A DNA stretch of 34,147 nucleotides from IMG/VR virus record IMGVR_UViG_3300025417_000049, positions 1 to 34,147 of that record. One strand, given 5' to 3'. A program made the translations under genes and the position numbers. The stretch is from a virus. The stretch's first letter is position 1, and every line of letters starts with the position of its first letter. Positions 19,593 to 27,343 of the stretch are shown here, one piece after another. A model generated the notes under the pieces. The model was not told the origin of the DNA and made no database searches. It saw only the letters and a list, made by a program, of their open reading frames with translations.

Positions 19593-20657
19593 TTAACCCT
19601 CACAAGAAAGACAATCATTACCTTGTACTAATTGTGCCATGTCAAGTTCTTTAATTACTTGACGTTCTATTTTTTTAGATACTTTATCTGCTTTACCAAT
19701 TTTTTCTGATCTGCAATAGTAAAGTGTTTTTAATCCTTTCTTCCATGCCATGAAATGAATAGCATGTATATATTTAATATTTGCGTCTGGTCTAAATGCT
19801 AAATTTAATGATTGTGCTTGATCGATGTGAGTTTGTCTATCTGATGCTAATTCGATAATCCAACGTTGATCAATCTCCATAAATGTTTTATAAACAATTT
19901 TTTGATTTTCATCTAAAATATCCAAATGTTGTACAGAGCCATCATTAGCAATAATTGACGACCATGTATCATTATATACATCTTCGTCTTTTATTTTTTC
20001 TCTAAGAATAACATCTAACCATTTGTTCTTATTTAAGAAAGATCCCGATAAAGTGTCTTGTCGATAAGCATTTGCTCTATAAGGCTCAATACTAGGACTT
20101 GTGTTACCCATGATAATGCTTGAAGATGCATTTGGTGCTATCGCTGCCATATGTGAGAATCTTCTACCAGTACCTTCTGCATCAGGAGCTTCACCACGCT
20201 CTTTGCCTAATTCTAGATTAGCTTCGTCTAATCCTTTTCTAATATGACTGAATATTTTGTTATTGGCAACTTTTGCCATAACGCCTTCAAACGCTATATT
20301 ATTCTTTTGTAAATAGGCATGAAAACCCAAAGCTCCCACGCCAATAGAACGTTCACGTAAAGCGGAGAATTTTGCACGAGCGATTGTATCAGGAGCGTTG
20401 TCAATAAAATACTGAAGAACATTATCGAGCATTTCAGCAACATCTTTAAGAAATGATTTGTTGTTTTTCCATTCATCATAAGTCTCCAAATTCAAACTGG
20501 ATAAACAACAAACAGCAGTACGTTGTTCATTTGTTGGTAATATAATTTCAGAACAATTATGGACTAAAATATCATTTGCATAAAAATTATGATTATCTTG
20601 TACTGTAATGTCATAAACATCTTCTCTCTCGTTTAAATAACTAATTTTTATTGCCAT
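19593..20657 (-). CDS. nrdA: NrdA C-terminal part with intein C-half (split gene)
   Basis: With ATG 20657 (AAAGGAAG upstream) residues 1-34 are an intein C-fragment: MAIKISYLNERED, VYDITVQDNHNFYANDILVHN, with penultimate His33 and terminal Asn34. The C-extein begins at Cys35 (codon 20553-20555) with CSEIILPT, the thiyl-radical cysteine region of RNR (E. coli Cys439/Glu441), then AVCCLSSLNLE (second redox Cys), the radical-transfer pair in KTLYYCRS, and the C-terminal CLSC shuttle. Cys35 is both the +1 splicing nucleophile and the catalytic residue. The gene alone cannot encode a working subunit; trans-splicing with the 21449-22588 product is required. Confidence 0.93.
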   Translation of the reverse strand: MAIKISYLNEREDVYDITVQDNHNFYANDILVHNCSEIILPTNEQRTAVCCLSSLNLETYDEWKNNKSFLKDVAEMLDNVLQYFIDNAPDTIARAKFSALRERSIGVGALGFHAYLQKNNIAFEGVMAKVANNKIFSHIRKGLDEANLELGKERGEAPDAEGTGRRFSHMAAIAPNASSSIIMGNTSPSIEPYRANAYRQDTLSGSFLNKNKWLDVILREKIKDEDVYNDTWSSIIANDGSVQHLDILDENQKIVYKTFMEIDQRWIIELASDRQTHIDQAQSLNLAFRPDANIKYIHAIHFMAWKKGLKTLYYCRSEKIGKADKVSKKIERQVIKELDMAQLVQGNDCLSCEG

Positions 20658-21387
20658 ATTTTCTTCCTTTATACCATCCGTCACCAGGATGATTTTTTGA
20701 TTGTTTGCTATTTTTTAAAGTATCGTTACTGTACCACGCATTACCAATATTAATAGTAGATAGAGATTTCTTATGATCTAAAGATTTAATTCTACTCAAT
20801 CTGTCCAATTCCTCAACAGATATATTCAACTTATTGGATAAAGCAATCTTAAAACTATTTTGATAATCTGAAAATCTATTCTTAGAAAAATACTTAGGTA
20901 TGCCGTTAAATTTATTTCTAAGAGTTTCTAACATACCTTTATACGTAAAATCTTCTTTTTTTACGTAATTATTAAAAATTAAAACACATTGCTCTAATAT
21001 AAATTCATCAGAATATCCAGACCAATTAGCATTAGATTCTTTTGTAGAACTAATTGTTATTTTTGATAACCAATCATCATATTTTTCATCAGAGACAATC
21101 CATCCACCACAACCCCCAGGTTTTGCATTATAACCATGAATCATACTATTATGTTCTTTAATCGTTTCTTCTTCAATTGTTCTACACTCTTGAATACTTA
21201 GATCATCAAACAACACTTCTTTACTAAATGCTTCTTCTCCATATTTTCTTATAGCTGAATGAAATCTGAACGGACTTCCATTTCTAGCAGATGTGCAATG
21301 TGAGTTCCATCGTTCATTTAGAGTTCTTCCTGTCATCCCAATATATTTTTTACCGTTAATGGTGTTTGTTATGCAATATACTATCAT
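20641..21387 (-). CDS. GIY-YIG homing endonuclease lying between the nrdA halves
   Basis: The 248-residue protein starts MIVYCITNTINGKKYIGMTG (GIY-YIG core, residues 3-17), followed by TLNERWNSHC with the conserved Arg and an EEET helix with the expected Glu. The C-terminus (NAWYSNDTLKNSKQ...HPGDGWYKGRK) resembles the Trp/Gly-Arg DNA-binding module that ends many phage homing enzymes. It is a freestanding gene placed exactly at the intein break, the position where an in-frame intein would carry its endonuclease domain. Its 3' end overlaps the NrdA-C start by 17 nt and carries that gene's ribosome site. A late promoter and hairpin precede it. Confidence 0.9.
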   Translation of the reverse strand: MIVYCITNTINGKKYIGMTGRTLNERWNSHCTSARNGSPFRFHSAIRKYGEEAFSKEVLFDDLSIQECRTIEEETIKEHNSMIHGYNAKPGGCGGWIVSDEKYDDWLSKITISSTKESNANWSGYSDEFILEQCVLIFNNYVKKEDFTYKGMLETLRNKFNGIPKYFSKNRFSDYQNSFKIALSNKLNISVEELDRLSRIKSLDHKKSLSTINIGNAWYSNDTLKNSKQSKNHPGDGWYKGRKYGNKN

Positions 21388-21395
21388 TTTAATCC

Positions 21396-21445
21396 TTAGT
21401 AGGTAAATATATCTATTTATAATTTTAGATTTTTCTACCTACTAA
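21396..21445 (-). promoter_or_regulatory. hairpin before the GIY-YIG gene (possible ribosome-site control)
   Basis: A perfect 10-bp inverted repeat TTAGTAGGTA (21436-21445) and TACCTACTAA (21396-21405) with a 30-nt loop starts right after the NrdA-N stop. The 3' arm overlaps the first two bases of the ribosome site AAGGAT (21392-21397) of the start at 21387. No T-run follows, so it is not a terminator. Confidence 0.55.
21414..21421 (-). promoter_or_regulatory. T4-type late promoter TATAAATA in the hairpin loop
   Basis: An exact TATAAATA on the minus strand, inside the loop of the 21396-21445 hairpin. A late transcript starting some 6 nt downstream would lack the 5' arm, so the hairpin could not form and the endonuclease could be translated. 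It implies a gp55-type sigma factor elsewhere in the genome. Confidence 0.6.
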
Positions 21446-21448
21446 TTA

Positions 21449-22588
21449 TTAACGAATATCTATTTCATCATCTTCTCTTAAGTCTTTAGCCATTACATAT
21501 CCACGATTCTTAGTGTAGATTTTATGCTCTGGCGTACACTTAATTCTTTTACCAGTTTCTTCATCTTCAATAAGCATCAATTGTGCGTTTTTTGATGTCA
21601 GAGCGGCATTTGTCACCGTTTTATATTCTACAACACCAGTGTCTATGTTTTTAGATTCAACCTTAATCTCTTTACCAGACTCAAAAATAGAAATGATATT
21701 ATCTAATCTAATAGATATATGAGCATTATCCACGATTACATTTACTAGTGTATCACCAGTAAGACAAAGATTCGATTGATGTACTTTCAAGCCTTTGTCT
21801 TTTAGCCATTTTGGTAAAAATTCATTACTTCTATCAATAAAATGCAAATAAGGTTCACCTGTCTGCATACGTATTTCTAATATCATTTGCCATAACATTT
21901 TAGCTGATACGACTTCACGAACCTCTTTTGATGCTGGATCAATCAATTTCCAATCATCGTTCGCTTCTGGATCTATCATGCATCTTTCAATGATTTGCAT
22001 GAAATCATCTGTTATGTTAATTCCGTGATGTAGATTTAAACATCTTATGTTTTGGTCACCCGTCGGCTTTCGCATCTCCAAAAACGATATAACGTCGGGA
22101 TGTGAAATATCAAGATAAGCGGCGTAAGAACCACGACGAGTACTACCTTGGCGATAAGCGAGAGAACTTGCATCATAAGTTTTAAGATGAGGCATAACCC
22201 CTGTAGACTTATCATCAGCAGACCTAATACCAAAGCCAATACCAACGCCACCGCCGAGCATAGAAAGCCAAGCTGTTTCTGAAAAGTTTTCAACTAATCC
22301 CTCCGATGTATCTTCTATGTAATTAAGAAAACAACTTATTGGCATTCCTTTCTTCGATCTTCCAAAAGACAAGATCGGCGTAGAATACGATAACCAATGT
22401 TTTGAAGAATAATCATATAAACGTTGTGCATGTTCTGGGTTACTACCAAACGTTTTTGATACAAATGCAAATCTTTGTTGTGGTGATGTTTCGTCGTTTT
22501 TCATATAAGATTCTTTTAATCTTATAATACCAAGTTCATCGAATAACTTGTCTCTTTCTAAATCTATTTTAATACCCAGATATTCCAT
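21449..22588 (-). CDS. nrdA: NrdA N-terminal part with intein N-half (split gene)
   Basis: Residues 1-274 are the N-extein of class I RNR large subunit, with PISCFLN (first redox Cys, 86), GGGVGIGFGIRS and STRRGSYAAYLD, and VHQSNL at the end. There is no room for an N-terminal ATP-cone. Residues 275-379 are an intein N-fragment: Cys275 in CLTGDTLV (block A), and CTPEHKIYTKNRGYV (block B, TxxH), ending in DLREDDEIDIR and a stop at 21449. The sequence strongly resembles split inteins reported in nrdA genes from marine metagenomes. AATAAGGCATTT precedes the start. Splicing would yield a 594-residue NrdA. Confidence 0.94.
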   Translation of the reverse strand: MEYLGIKIDLERDKLFDELGIIRLKESYMKNDETSPQQRFAFVSKTFGSNPEHAQRLYDYSSKHWLSYSTPILSFGRSKKGMPISCFLNYIEDTSEGLVENFSETAWLSMLGGGVGIGFGIRSADDKSTGVMPHLKTYDASSLAYRQGSTRRGSYAAYLDISHPDVISFLEMRKPTGDQNIRCLNLHHGINITDDFMQIIERCMIDPEANDDWKLIDPASKEVREVVSAKMLWQMILEIRMQTGEPYLHFIDRSNEFLPKWLKDKGLKVHQSNLCLTGDTLVNVIVDNAHISIRLDNIISIFESGKEIKVESKNIDTGVVEYKTVTNAALTSKNAQLMLIEDEETGKRIKCTPEHKIYTKNRGYVMAKDLREDDEIDIR

Positions 22589-22601
22589 AAATGCCTTATT
22601 A

Positions 22602-22949
22602 TTATTTTATAAATTGTTCTAGACTAGGTGGTGTCCATCCTTCAGGTTTAAGAACTTTACCATCTTCTCTTTTAATTACTTTTCCCGTTTCGGGATTGAT
22701 TTTACATAAATTAGAACGAGCAACTTCGTTCCATGCACCTTGAACGTCCCATCCTTTCATGTAGCAATGACCAAGAATTACCCAAATCATATCCATGCAA
22801 CCGTCCAATGCTTCGACTTGATCACCGATATTGTCAGCTTCAACAAATTCTTTGTATTCTTCATCAATTAATCTTGCATACAAATCAGCATTTTGTTCTG
22901 TTCTTGGTTGATCACACGCTTCGATAAACTTCACAACATCATTATACAT
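22602..22949 (-). CDS. all-alpha NTP pyrophosphohydrolase (MazG/HisE-like)
   Basis: This 115-residue protein has LIDEEYKEFVEA (EExxE at 30-34), then ALDGCMDMIWVILGH (DxxxD, 49-53), the magnesium-binding set of the all-alpha NTP-PPase superfamily. The C-terminal NPETGKVIKREDGKVLKPEG is typical of phage members next to nucleotide-metabolism genes. It may clear non-canonical nucleotides or dUTP-like substrates. It overlaps the thyX stop by 8 nt and lies just before nrdA. Confidence 0.83.
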   Translation of the reverse strand: MYNDVVKFIEACDQPRTEQNADLYARLIDEEYKEFVEADNIGDQVEALDGCMDMIWVILGHCYMKGWDVQGAWNEVARSNLCKINPETGKVIKREDGKVLKPEGWTPPSLEQFIK

Positions 22950-23610
22950 TCACAAACTCCTTAATCATTGGAAAAATTGGTTCAATAGCATTAGCACAAG
23001 CAACAGCAACTTCACGATGTTCTTTTTGAGTAGATTTGTCTGTTCTTAATTGTATATAGTGTACCCATGAACGAAGGGTACCATTTATATAAAGTTTTGA
23101 AACAGTTATTCCTTCAGGCAATACTGCTCTTGCTTGTTCTTTTGCGATCCCGTTCTCAATAGCCCATTCATATTGTTTTTTAACTTGTTCTAATAGAATT
23201 TCTTGACGATCTTTCCATTGACGTTTCAATACGTCATCTGTCACATCAATGCTATTTTGACGATTTTTAGTATCTTGAAGTCTAGCATCACGAACTTCAA
23301 AATGCAAATCTTTAGTTGGGTCTGCATATCTTTGACTATATTCACTAAACGAAAATGAACGATGTCTTAAAATTTGTCTTGCAATGTCCCTAGTTGTTTC
23401 CACCTCTAAACAAGCTGATGTGAGTTCTAATGGGGACCAATGTTGATGTTTTATCAGAAACCTAATTAAATTCTCCGAAGTTTCTGTATTAAGTTGATTT
23501 CCTGGATTAGAAACTCTAGCACAGAATGAAATGAGATCCTGTACATTTTTTATTCCAACGTCCGTCATTTCAGATGATGGTTGACTATAACTAATTAACC
23601 GCACATTCAT
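22942..23610 (-). CDS. thyX: FAD-dependent thymidylate synthase
   Basis: The 222-residue protein carries the ThyX signature: RHRSFSFSEYSQR (RHRxxS...S.R) at residues 82-94, plus CARVSNPGNQ at the N-terminus and LRSWVHYIQLRTDKSTQKEH near the C-terminus. ThyX makes dTMP from dUMP with FAD, NADPH and methylene-tetrahydrofolate, and here replaces T4 Td. GAGGAG lies before ATG 23610, within the tail of the HNH gene (20-nt overlap). It forms a nucleotide-synthesis block with the NTP-PPase and nrdA/nrdB. Confidence 0.94.
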   Translation of the reverse strand: MNVRLISYSQPSSEMTDVGIKNVQDLISFCARVSNPGNQLNTETSENLIRFLIKHQHWSPLELTSACLEVETTRDIARQILRHRSFSFSEYSQRYADPTKDLHFEVRDARLQDTKNRQNSIDVTDDVLKRQWKDRQEILLEQVKKQYEWAIENGIAKEQARAVLPEGITVSKLYINGTLRSWVHYIQLRTDKSTQKEHREVAVACANAIEPIFPMIKEFVNV

Positions 23611-24316
23611 TATTTCTCCTCTTTGAACGTTTTAAACCTATGTGACCCTGATTTGAATATGGTCCACTATAATTTCCACCTATGCCTGGATATGGTGAAT
23701 GACCATGTAATACTATATAATAACCTTTAGCATGATGCCTATTGTTACTAGTAGATGGTTTATCTCTATCTCCATAAAGTGTTCTATTTAAATTCCTCTT
23801 AACCCCATTTTTTCTACCCCATTCAGTAACAGATACATTACTCGCAACCAAATCTCCTGTAAAATAATTATAAACATCTACGGCTTGTGATTTACTATTA
23901 TTTAATCCTACATAAGAGCCATTTTTCACGGCAGAAGCAATTCTCTTTGCAATACTTTCCTTCGTATTAAATTCAATTTTGATTCCTTTAAGTTTTACAG
24001 ATTGAGATTTTGCTTTTCTTGTTCTGGCTTCAGCTAAAATATGTAGGGGTGGGATTACTCTTTTCATCGCAGAATTTTTCATTAAACACATCATACTAAA
24101 TGCGTGAACTAAACTGTAATTATTTGGGTGTAACCTAACCAACAGCCAATGAACTAATAAATGACATCTCGCATTCAAATAAACTAAATTGCTTTCATCA
24201 TTGGTCCCACCCATACACTTAGGAATAATATGGTGACGTTCGGAGTAAATATTTGACGACTTTTCTTTCAACCCATATTTTTCTATAATATTATCGTAGA
24301 TTTTTTTATAATTCAT
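23591..24316 (-). CDS. HNH homing endonuclease between primase and thyX
   Basis: Residues 23-56 hold an HNH motif: YSERHHIIPKCMGGTNDESN with His28-His29 and Asn43, then LNARCHLLVHWLL with His52 and His56. The middle has KSQAVDVYNYFTGDLVASNV and TEWGRKNGVKRNLNRTL, resembling a NUMOD-type DNA-binding helix-turn-helix, which is common in HNH homing enzymes. It has a weak ribosome site (AAAGATAAAATATC). Its last codons run into thyX, so the gene was inserted without harming the thyX start. Confidence 0.87.
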   Translation of the reverse strand: MNYKKIYDNIIEKYGLKEKSSNIYSERHHIIPKCMGGTNDESNLVYLNARCHLLVHWLLVRLHPNNYSLVHAFSMMCLMKNSAMKRVIPPLHILAEARTRKAKSQSVKLKGIKIEFNTKESIAKRIASAVKNGSYVGLNNSKSQAVDVYNYFTGDLVASNVSVTEWGRKNGVKRNLNRTLYGDRDKPSTSNNRHHAKGYYIVLHGHSPYPGIGGNYSGPYSNQGHIGLKRSKRRNNECAVN

Positions 24317-24383
24317 GATATTTTATCTTTTATTTAAAAAAACTATTAATTTTAGAGTTTTCAAAAATTCACGAATCCCAAAT

Positions 24384-25394
24384 TCATACTTTTCTCCAAT
24401 TCATAAATTCTAACTTTGCTCTCAAATTTTGATACGTACTTCGATCAATTATATCTTTGATCTCTTCACTATCAAATCCATTCATTATCATTTCATTTAC
24501 ATCTTTTTCTTCAATCATTTCTGGCCATATCACAACATTGAAATGTTCATCAATTGCACGTTCAATCTGCTTCAAAAGCTCTTTGTTGCGTGGTTCATTG
24601 TCAAACACTAAAACTATACTACCCTTGTCGAAAACGTCTCCAACAGCTTGTAGATGTGAATCTGCTGTAGCGACAGCGTTATCTATAAACATAGAATCTA
24701 TAGGGCCCTCAAATACATATATTGTTTTATCCGAATCTATACGTTCTTGTCCATAAATCTTTTTTCCTTCATCGCTAAGTTTAATTGTTATGTATCTTAT
24801 TTTCGATTCGCCTAATGCTCTTCCCTGAAAACCAATTAGATTTTTTTGTTTATCGTAAAATGGGATGATAAGGCGTTTGTCTTCAGCGGGTATATTTTTT
24901 TCAATTCCATAACTAGCAACAAAATTCGCATAATCTTCACAGTAATAGAGGGATGAATGAAATGATTCTGGTATCTTTCTTTGTTTTACATACACTTTAG
25001 CAAAATGTGCATCTGGTAAAGATTCAATAGATGGTAGATTTATTTTTTGTTTGAAAATTGGTGCCTCAGTTTTATATTCGTCTAAGGTAGGTTTTGGATA
25101 ATTATTATTACCCGTTTCGCCTGCTTTATATCGTTCTAATTGATATTCTTTTGATAAAGTCGGATCAACTTGTTTAATGAAATTATAAAATGTTGTGCTA
25201 ACACCGCAATTGTGGCACATATAAAAATAATCGTTAGATTTTCTATATACGTAACCTCTGGTCTTTAATTTGTTTTTCTGTGAGTCTCCACAGAGAGGAC
25301 ATCTGAAATTAAAAAGGTCTGTTTTCTTTTGTGAAAATCTACCCAATTTAGATGACATTTGAAGCAGGAATTTCCTGTCAATATATGCGCTCAT
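24384..25394 (-). CDS. 61: DNA primase (T4 gp61-like)
   Basis: The 336-residue protein (T4 gp61 has 342) has an N-terminal zinc finger with Cys32, Cys35 (CPLCGDSQ), Cys60 and Cys63 (CHNCG), a middle domain with RLIIPFYDKQKNLIGFQGRA, and a TOPRIM core with Glu229 (EGPIDSMFIDNA) and Asp265 (VLVFDNEPRN). It makes RNA primers for lagging-strand synthesis with the gp41-type helicase. It begins the DNA-metabolism block after the lysis genes. Confidence 0.92.
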   Translation of the reverse strand: MSAYIDRKFLLQMSSKLGRFSQKKTDLFNFRCPLCGDSQKNKLKTRGYVYRKSNDYFYMCHNCGVSTTFYNFIKQVDPTLSKEYQLERYKAGETGNNNYPKPTLDEYKTEAPIFKQKINLPSIESLPDAHFAKVYVKQRKIPESFHSSLYYCEDYANFVASYGIEKNIPAEDKRLIIPFYDKQKNLIGFQGRALGESKIRYITIKLSDEGKKIYGQERIDSDKTIYVFEGPIDSMFIDNAVATADSHLQAVGDVFDKGSIVLVFDNEPRNKELLKQIERAIDEHFNVVIWPEMIEEKDVNEMIMNGFDSEEIKDIIDRSTYQNLRAKLEFMNWRKV

Positions 25395-25414
25395 GATATA
25401 ATACTACCAAAAAA

Positions 25415-25846
25415 TTATTTAAGAAATAAATGTATTACCGAATTTAAGTCTGAATGCGCTAATGCCCATGTAACAACGGCAATACCACCGTAAATCATCC
25501 ACTTCCATTGATTCATTTTATCAAGGGCTTCTTTTTCTTGCTTGTTGTGTTCCATCATGTGTTTATGGAGAGATTTTATTTCGTCCATAATACGCAATTC
25601 AGTACCTTGAACTTTGTCTAGTACAGTATCAATACGATCATGAATTTCTTTTATGTCCGATTCTGTTTCTAATCTGCGTTTTTCCATGTCGTCGTATACT
25701 TTTTCTATGTGTCTATCGTGCTGATCGACGAGTTTTTCGATAACTTCATCTATCTTACTACATAATGATGTTAATGTCAACACTTGTTCTTTCAATACAC
25801 CAACATCGACTTGAATATTGGTAGAAGGTCTTGTTTCGTGTTCCAT
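25415..25846 (-). CDS. coiled-coil protein with C-terminal membrane anchor (XhlA-like)
   Basis: Residues 10-105 are a long coiled coil (LCSKIDEVIEKLVDQHDRHI ... ELRIMDEIKSLHKHM) and residues about 114-131 a single hydrophobic helix (WMIYGGIAVVTWALA), the layout of haemolysin XhlA-type proteins, which act with holins. Position at the end of the lysis cassette supports a lysis or envelope function. It has no enzyme motif. Confidence 0.72.
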   Translation of the reverse strand: MEHETRPSTNIQVDVGVLKEQVLTLTSLCSKIDEVIEKLVDQHDRHIEKVYDDMEKRRLETESDIKEIHDRIDTVLDKVQGTELRIMDEIKSLHKHMMEHNKQEKEALDKMNQWKWMIYGGIAVVTWALAHSDLNSVIHLFLK

Positions 25847-25852
25847 TTTAAA

Positions 25853-26179
25853 TCATTGCTCCTGAGTTTTCTTTTCTGTTTTTGGAATATCGCCTTCACC
25901 AAAACCAACTATACATGATACTTCGCTATTGTATTGAATAATAGACCAAGTTTTCTTTTCTACATTATAAAAAAAAGTATATAATGTTTTTTCTTTAGGT
26001 GAAAATCCTGTCCAAACTTCCTTTTCTTCCCATTCGGAAATAGCTTTTTCCATTTCTGGTAATGTTGTACAAATAATATCTTTTTTTGTTTTAAATACTT
26101 CAGAGTGTGCTTTATTTTCAATTAAGAACATAAGAAAAATTGATGTCAATATAATTAAAAATATTTTGAATTTTTTCAT
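25853..26179 (-). CDS. secreted phage protein, 108 aa
   Basis: A signal peptide is clear: MKKFKIFLIILTSIFLMFLI, then a likely cleavage at AHS-EV (about residues 25-27). The mature part has two cysteines (IICTTLPEMEKAISEW and SEVSCIVGFGEG) that could form a disulfide in the periplasm. The CxxL...W(T)xF..... and terminal CIVGxGEG pattern resembles small exported proteins next to lysis genes in marine T4-like phages. Function unknown. Only 2 nt separate it from the holin-like gene. Confidence 0.75.
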   Translation of the reverse strand: MKKFKIFLIILTSIFLMFLIENKAHSEVFKTKKDIICTTLPEMEKAISEWEEKEVWTGFSPKEKTLYTFFYNVEKKTWSIIQYNSEVSCIVGFGEGDIPKTEKKTQEQ

Positions 26180-26181
26180 AA

Positions 26182-26427
26182 TTAATCCTTTTTGTCACTA
26201 TTATTTGTCGGCTCAGTATCTTTCTTCATGTATAGTGAAGCACCAAAAGCACCTGCAAGTACAGCAACAGATTGTGCAAAATCCATCATATGAATACTAT
26301 CATTATGTATGATGTCCCATGCCCAGCCTGCCATCACTGCGATAGTTGATAATAGCCATAATAAACGAGCGATATCGACTGTTTCATTGTTTTTACCTGT
26401 AACGATATCTTTTAATACGTTTTTCAT
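26182..26427 (-). CDS. holin-like small membrane protein
   Basis: The 81-residue protein has two hydrophobic helices (RLLWLLSTIAVMAGWAWDII, about 20-39, and FAQSVAVLAGAFGASLYM, about 50-67), a charged N-terminus and a polar, Lys/Asp-rich C-terminus, the size and topology of class II holins. It overlaps the endolysin gene by ATGA, strongly suggesting that it releases the endolysin. Holin calls from topology alone remain tentative. Confidence 0.7.
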   Translation of the reverse strand: MKNVLKDIVTGKNNETVDIARLLWLLSTIAVMAGWAWDIIHNDSIHMMDFAQSVAVLAGAFGASLYMKKDTEPTNNSDKKD

Positions 26428-27032
26428 TTTATTACTTCCAAGGCTAATTGGTATTTTATTTTTCTATTTGCTAAACCATTCAGACCACCATTAATAGCTT
26501 TAGTCATACCAATAATATCTTTTTTGTCTGCAAAAGTATTTATGTTTTTTGTTTTCCAAAACCAACAAGCAGACTCTACAGCACCGTCTTTCGAATTCAT
26601 ATAAATTAGACAATCATCAATCGATACTTTTAAAACTTCTGCAAAATTTTGATATTGTGATTTACCAGTTATTCCTATCAAACCTCTGCCACGGTATTTC
26701 CAACCATCGCCAGATAATTCATTTCCATTGCCCATTCGATTAGCATAAACTTTATTTGCAATTTTCTCTGGATGCATTGCATATTCTTCTGCTATCATAT
26801 GCGTTGGGAAATATTTTGGCCACAAATTCAATAATGTTTCTGTACGATAAAATAAATTTTCAGTTAAAACAGTATAATCTGAAGATTCATGGGCGCACTG
26901 TGCTAGAAACGCAGCAATTCGAGCAGGTGTATTTATTTCATACGATTCAATATGATTATTAAAAGTATCGCACCAATTTTTTATATCTTTATTTTCTGGT
27001 GCGATATGTTGAAGTTGATCTACTGTAATCAT
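26424..27032 (-). CDS. endolysin, glycoside hydrolase family 19
   Basis: The 202-residue protein matches GH19 chitinase-type lysozymes: AAFLAQCAHESSDYTVLTEN with the catalytic Glu49, RTETLLNLWPKYFP, YANRMGNG and YRGRGLIGITGKSQYQNFAE (113-132), then SACWFWKTKNINTFADK. It cleaves glycan strands of peptidoglycan. There is no signal peptide, so it depends on the holin-like protein for export. ATGA overlap upstream with the Rz1-like gene and downstream with the holin-like gene. Confidence 0.9.
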   Translation of the reverse strand: MITVDQLQHIAPENKDIKNWCDTFNNHIESYEINTPARIAAFLAQCAHESSDYTVLTENLFYRTETLLNLWPKYFPTHMIAEEYAMHPEKIANKVYANRMGNGNELSGDGWKYRGRGLIGITGKSQYQNFAEVLKVSIDDCLIYMNSKDGAVESACWFWKTKNINTFADKKDIIGMTKAINGGLNGLANRKIKYQLALEVIK

Positions 27033-27343
27033 TTGTTTGCATCATCGAATATTTTTTTGTTTTCTGAATACCATTGTTGCCAAGCAAGAAGGATTTCTCT
27101 TTGATCATAGTATGTATTGTAATTATTAACTACAATTTGTACAAAATCAGAAAGTTTTACATCAGATGTAGAATTATCAGTTCTTACCTGTTGTAACATC
27201 GGTGGCGTTTGTAGTAGCTCCGCTGGTGCTATTGGGAATTCGGTTTTGACTGGCACTGTCATGCAACCTGATAATATCATCAGACAACTTACAGATATTA
27301 TCATATTTCGTAATAACTTTTTGAATGATTTGAGTTTGAGCAT
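27029..27343 (-). CDS. outer-membrane spanin lipoprotein (Rz1-like)
   Basis: ATG 27343 (AAGGAAAAGAAA upstream) gives a 104-residue protein with a lipoprotein signal, RNMIISVSCLMILSGC, lipobox LSGC with Cys27, followed by a Pro-rich stretch (TVPVKTEFPIAPAELLQTPP). The C-terminal VKLSDFVQIVVNNYNTYYDQ segment is a helical end. It overlaps the Rz-like gene by 167 nt in another frame, the classical nested Rz/Rz1 layout. It should sit in the outer membrane and pair with the Rz-like protein at lysis. Confidence 0.87.
   Translation of the reverse strand: MLKLKSFKKLLRNMIISVSCLMILSGCMTVPVKTEFPIAPAELLQTPPMLQQVRTDNSTSDVKLSDFVQIVVNNYNTYYDQREILLAWQQWYSENKKIFDDANK

Noticed and set aside
20294-20479. 61-codon minus-strand frame inside NrdA-C
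   Set aside because: Out-of-frame shadow of a strongly conserved coding sequence.
22045-22293. 82-codon hydrophobic frame inside NrdA-N
   Set aside because: Out-of-frame shadow of the RNR catalytic core; no start signal.
16868-26937. AATAAATA octamers at 16868-16875 and 26930-26937 as late promoters
   Set aside because: They lie inside the rnh and endolysin coding sequences away from gene starts and are expected by chance in AT-rich DNA.
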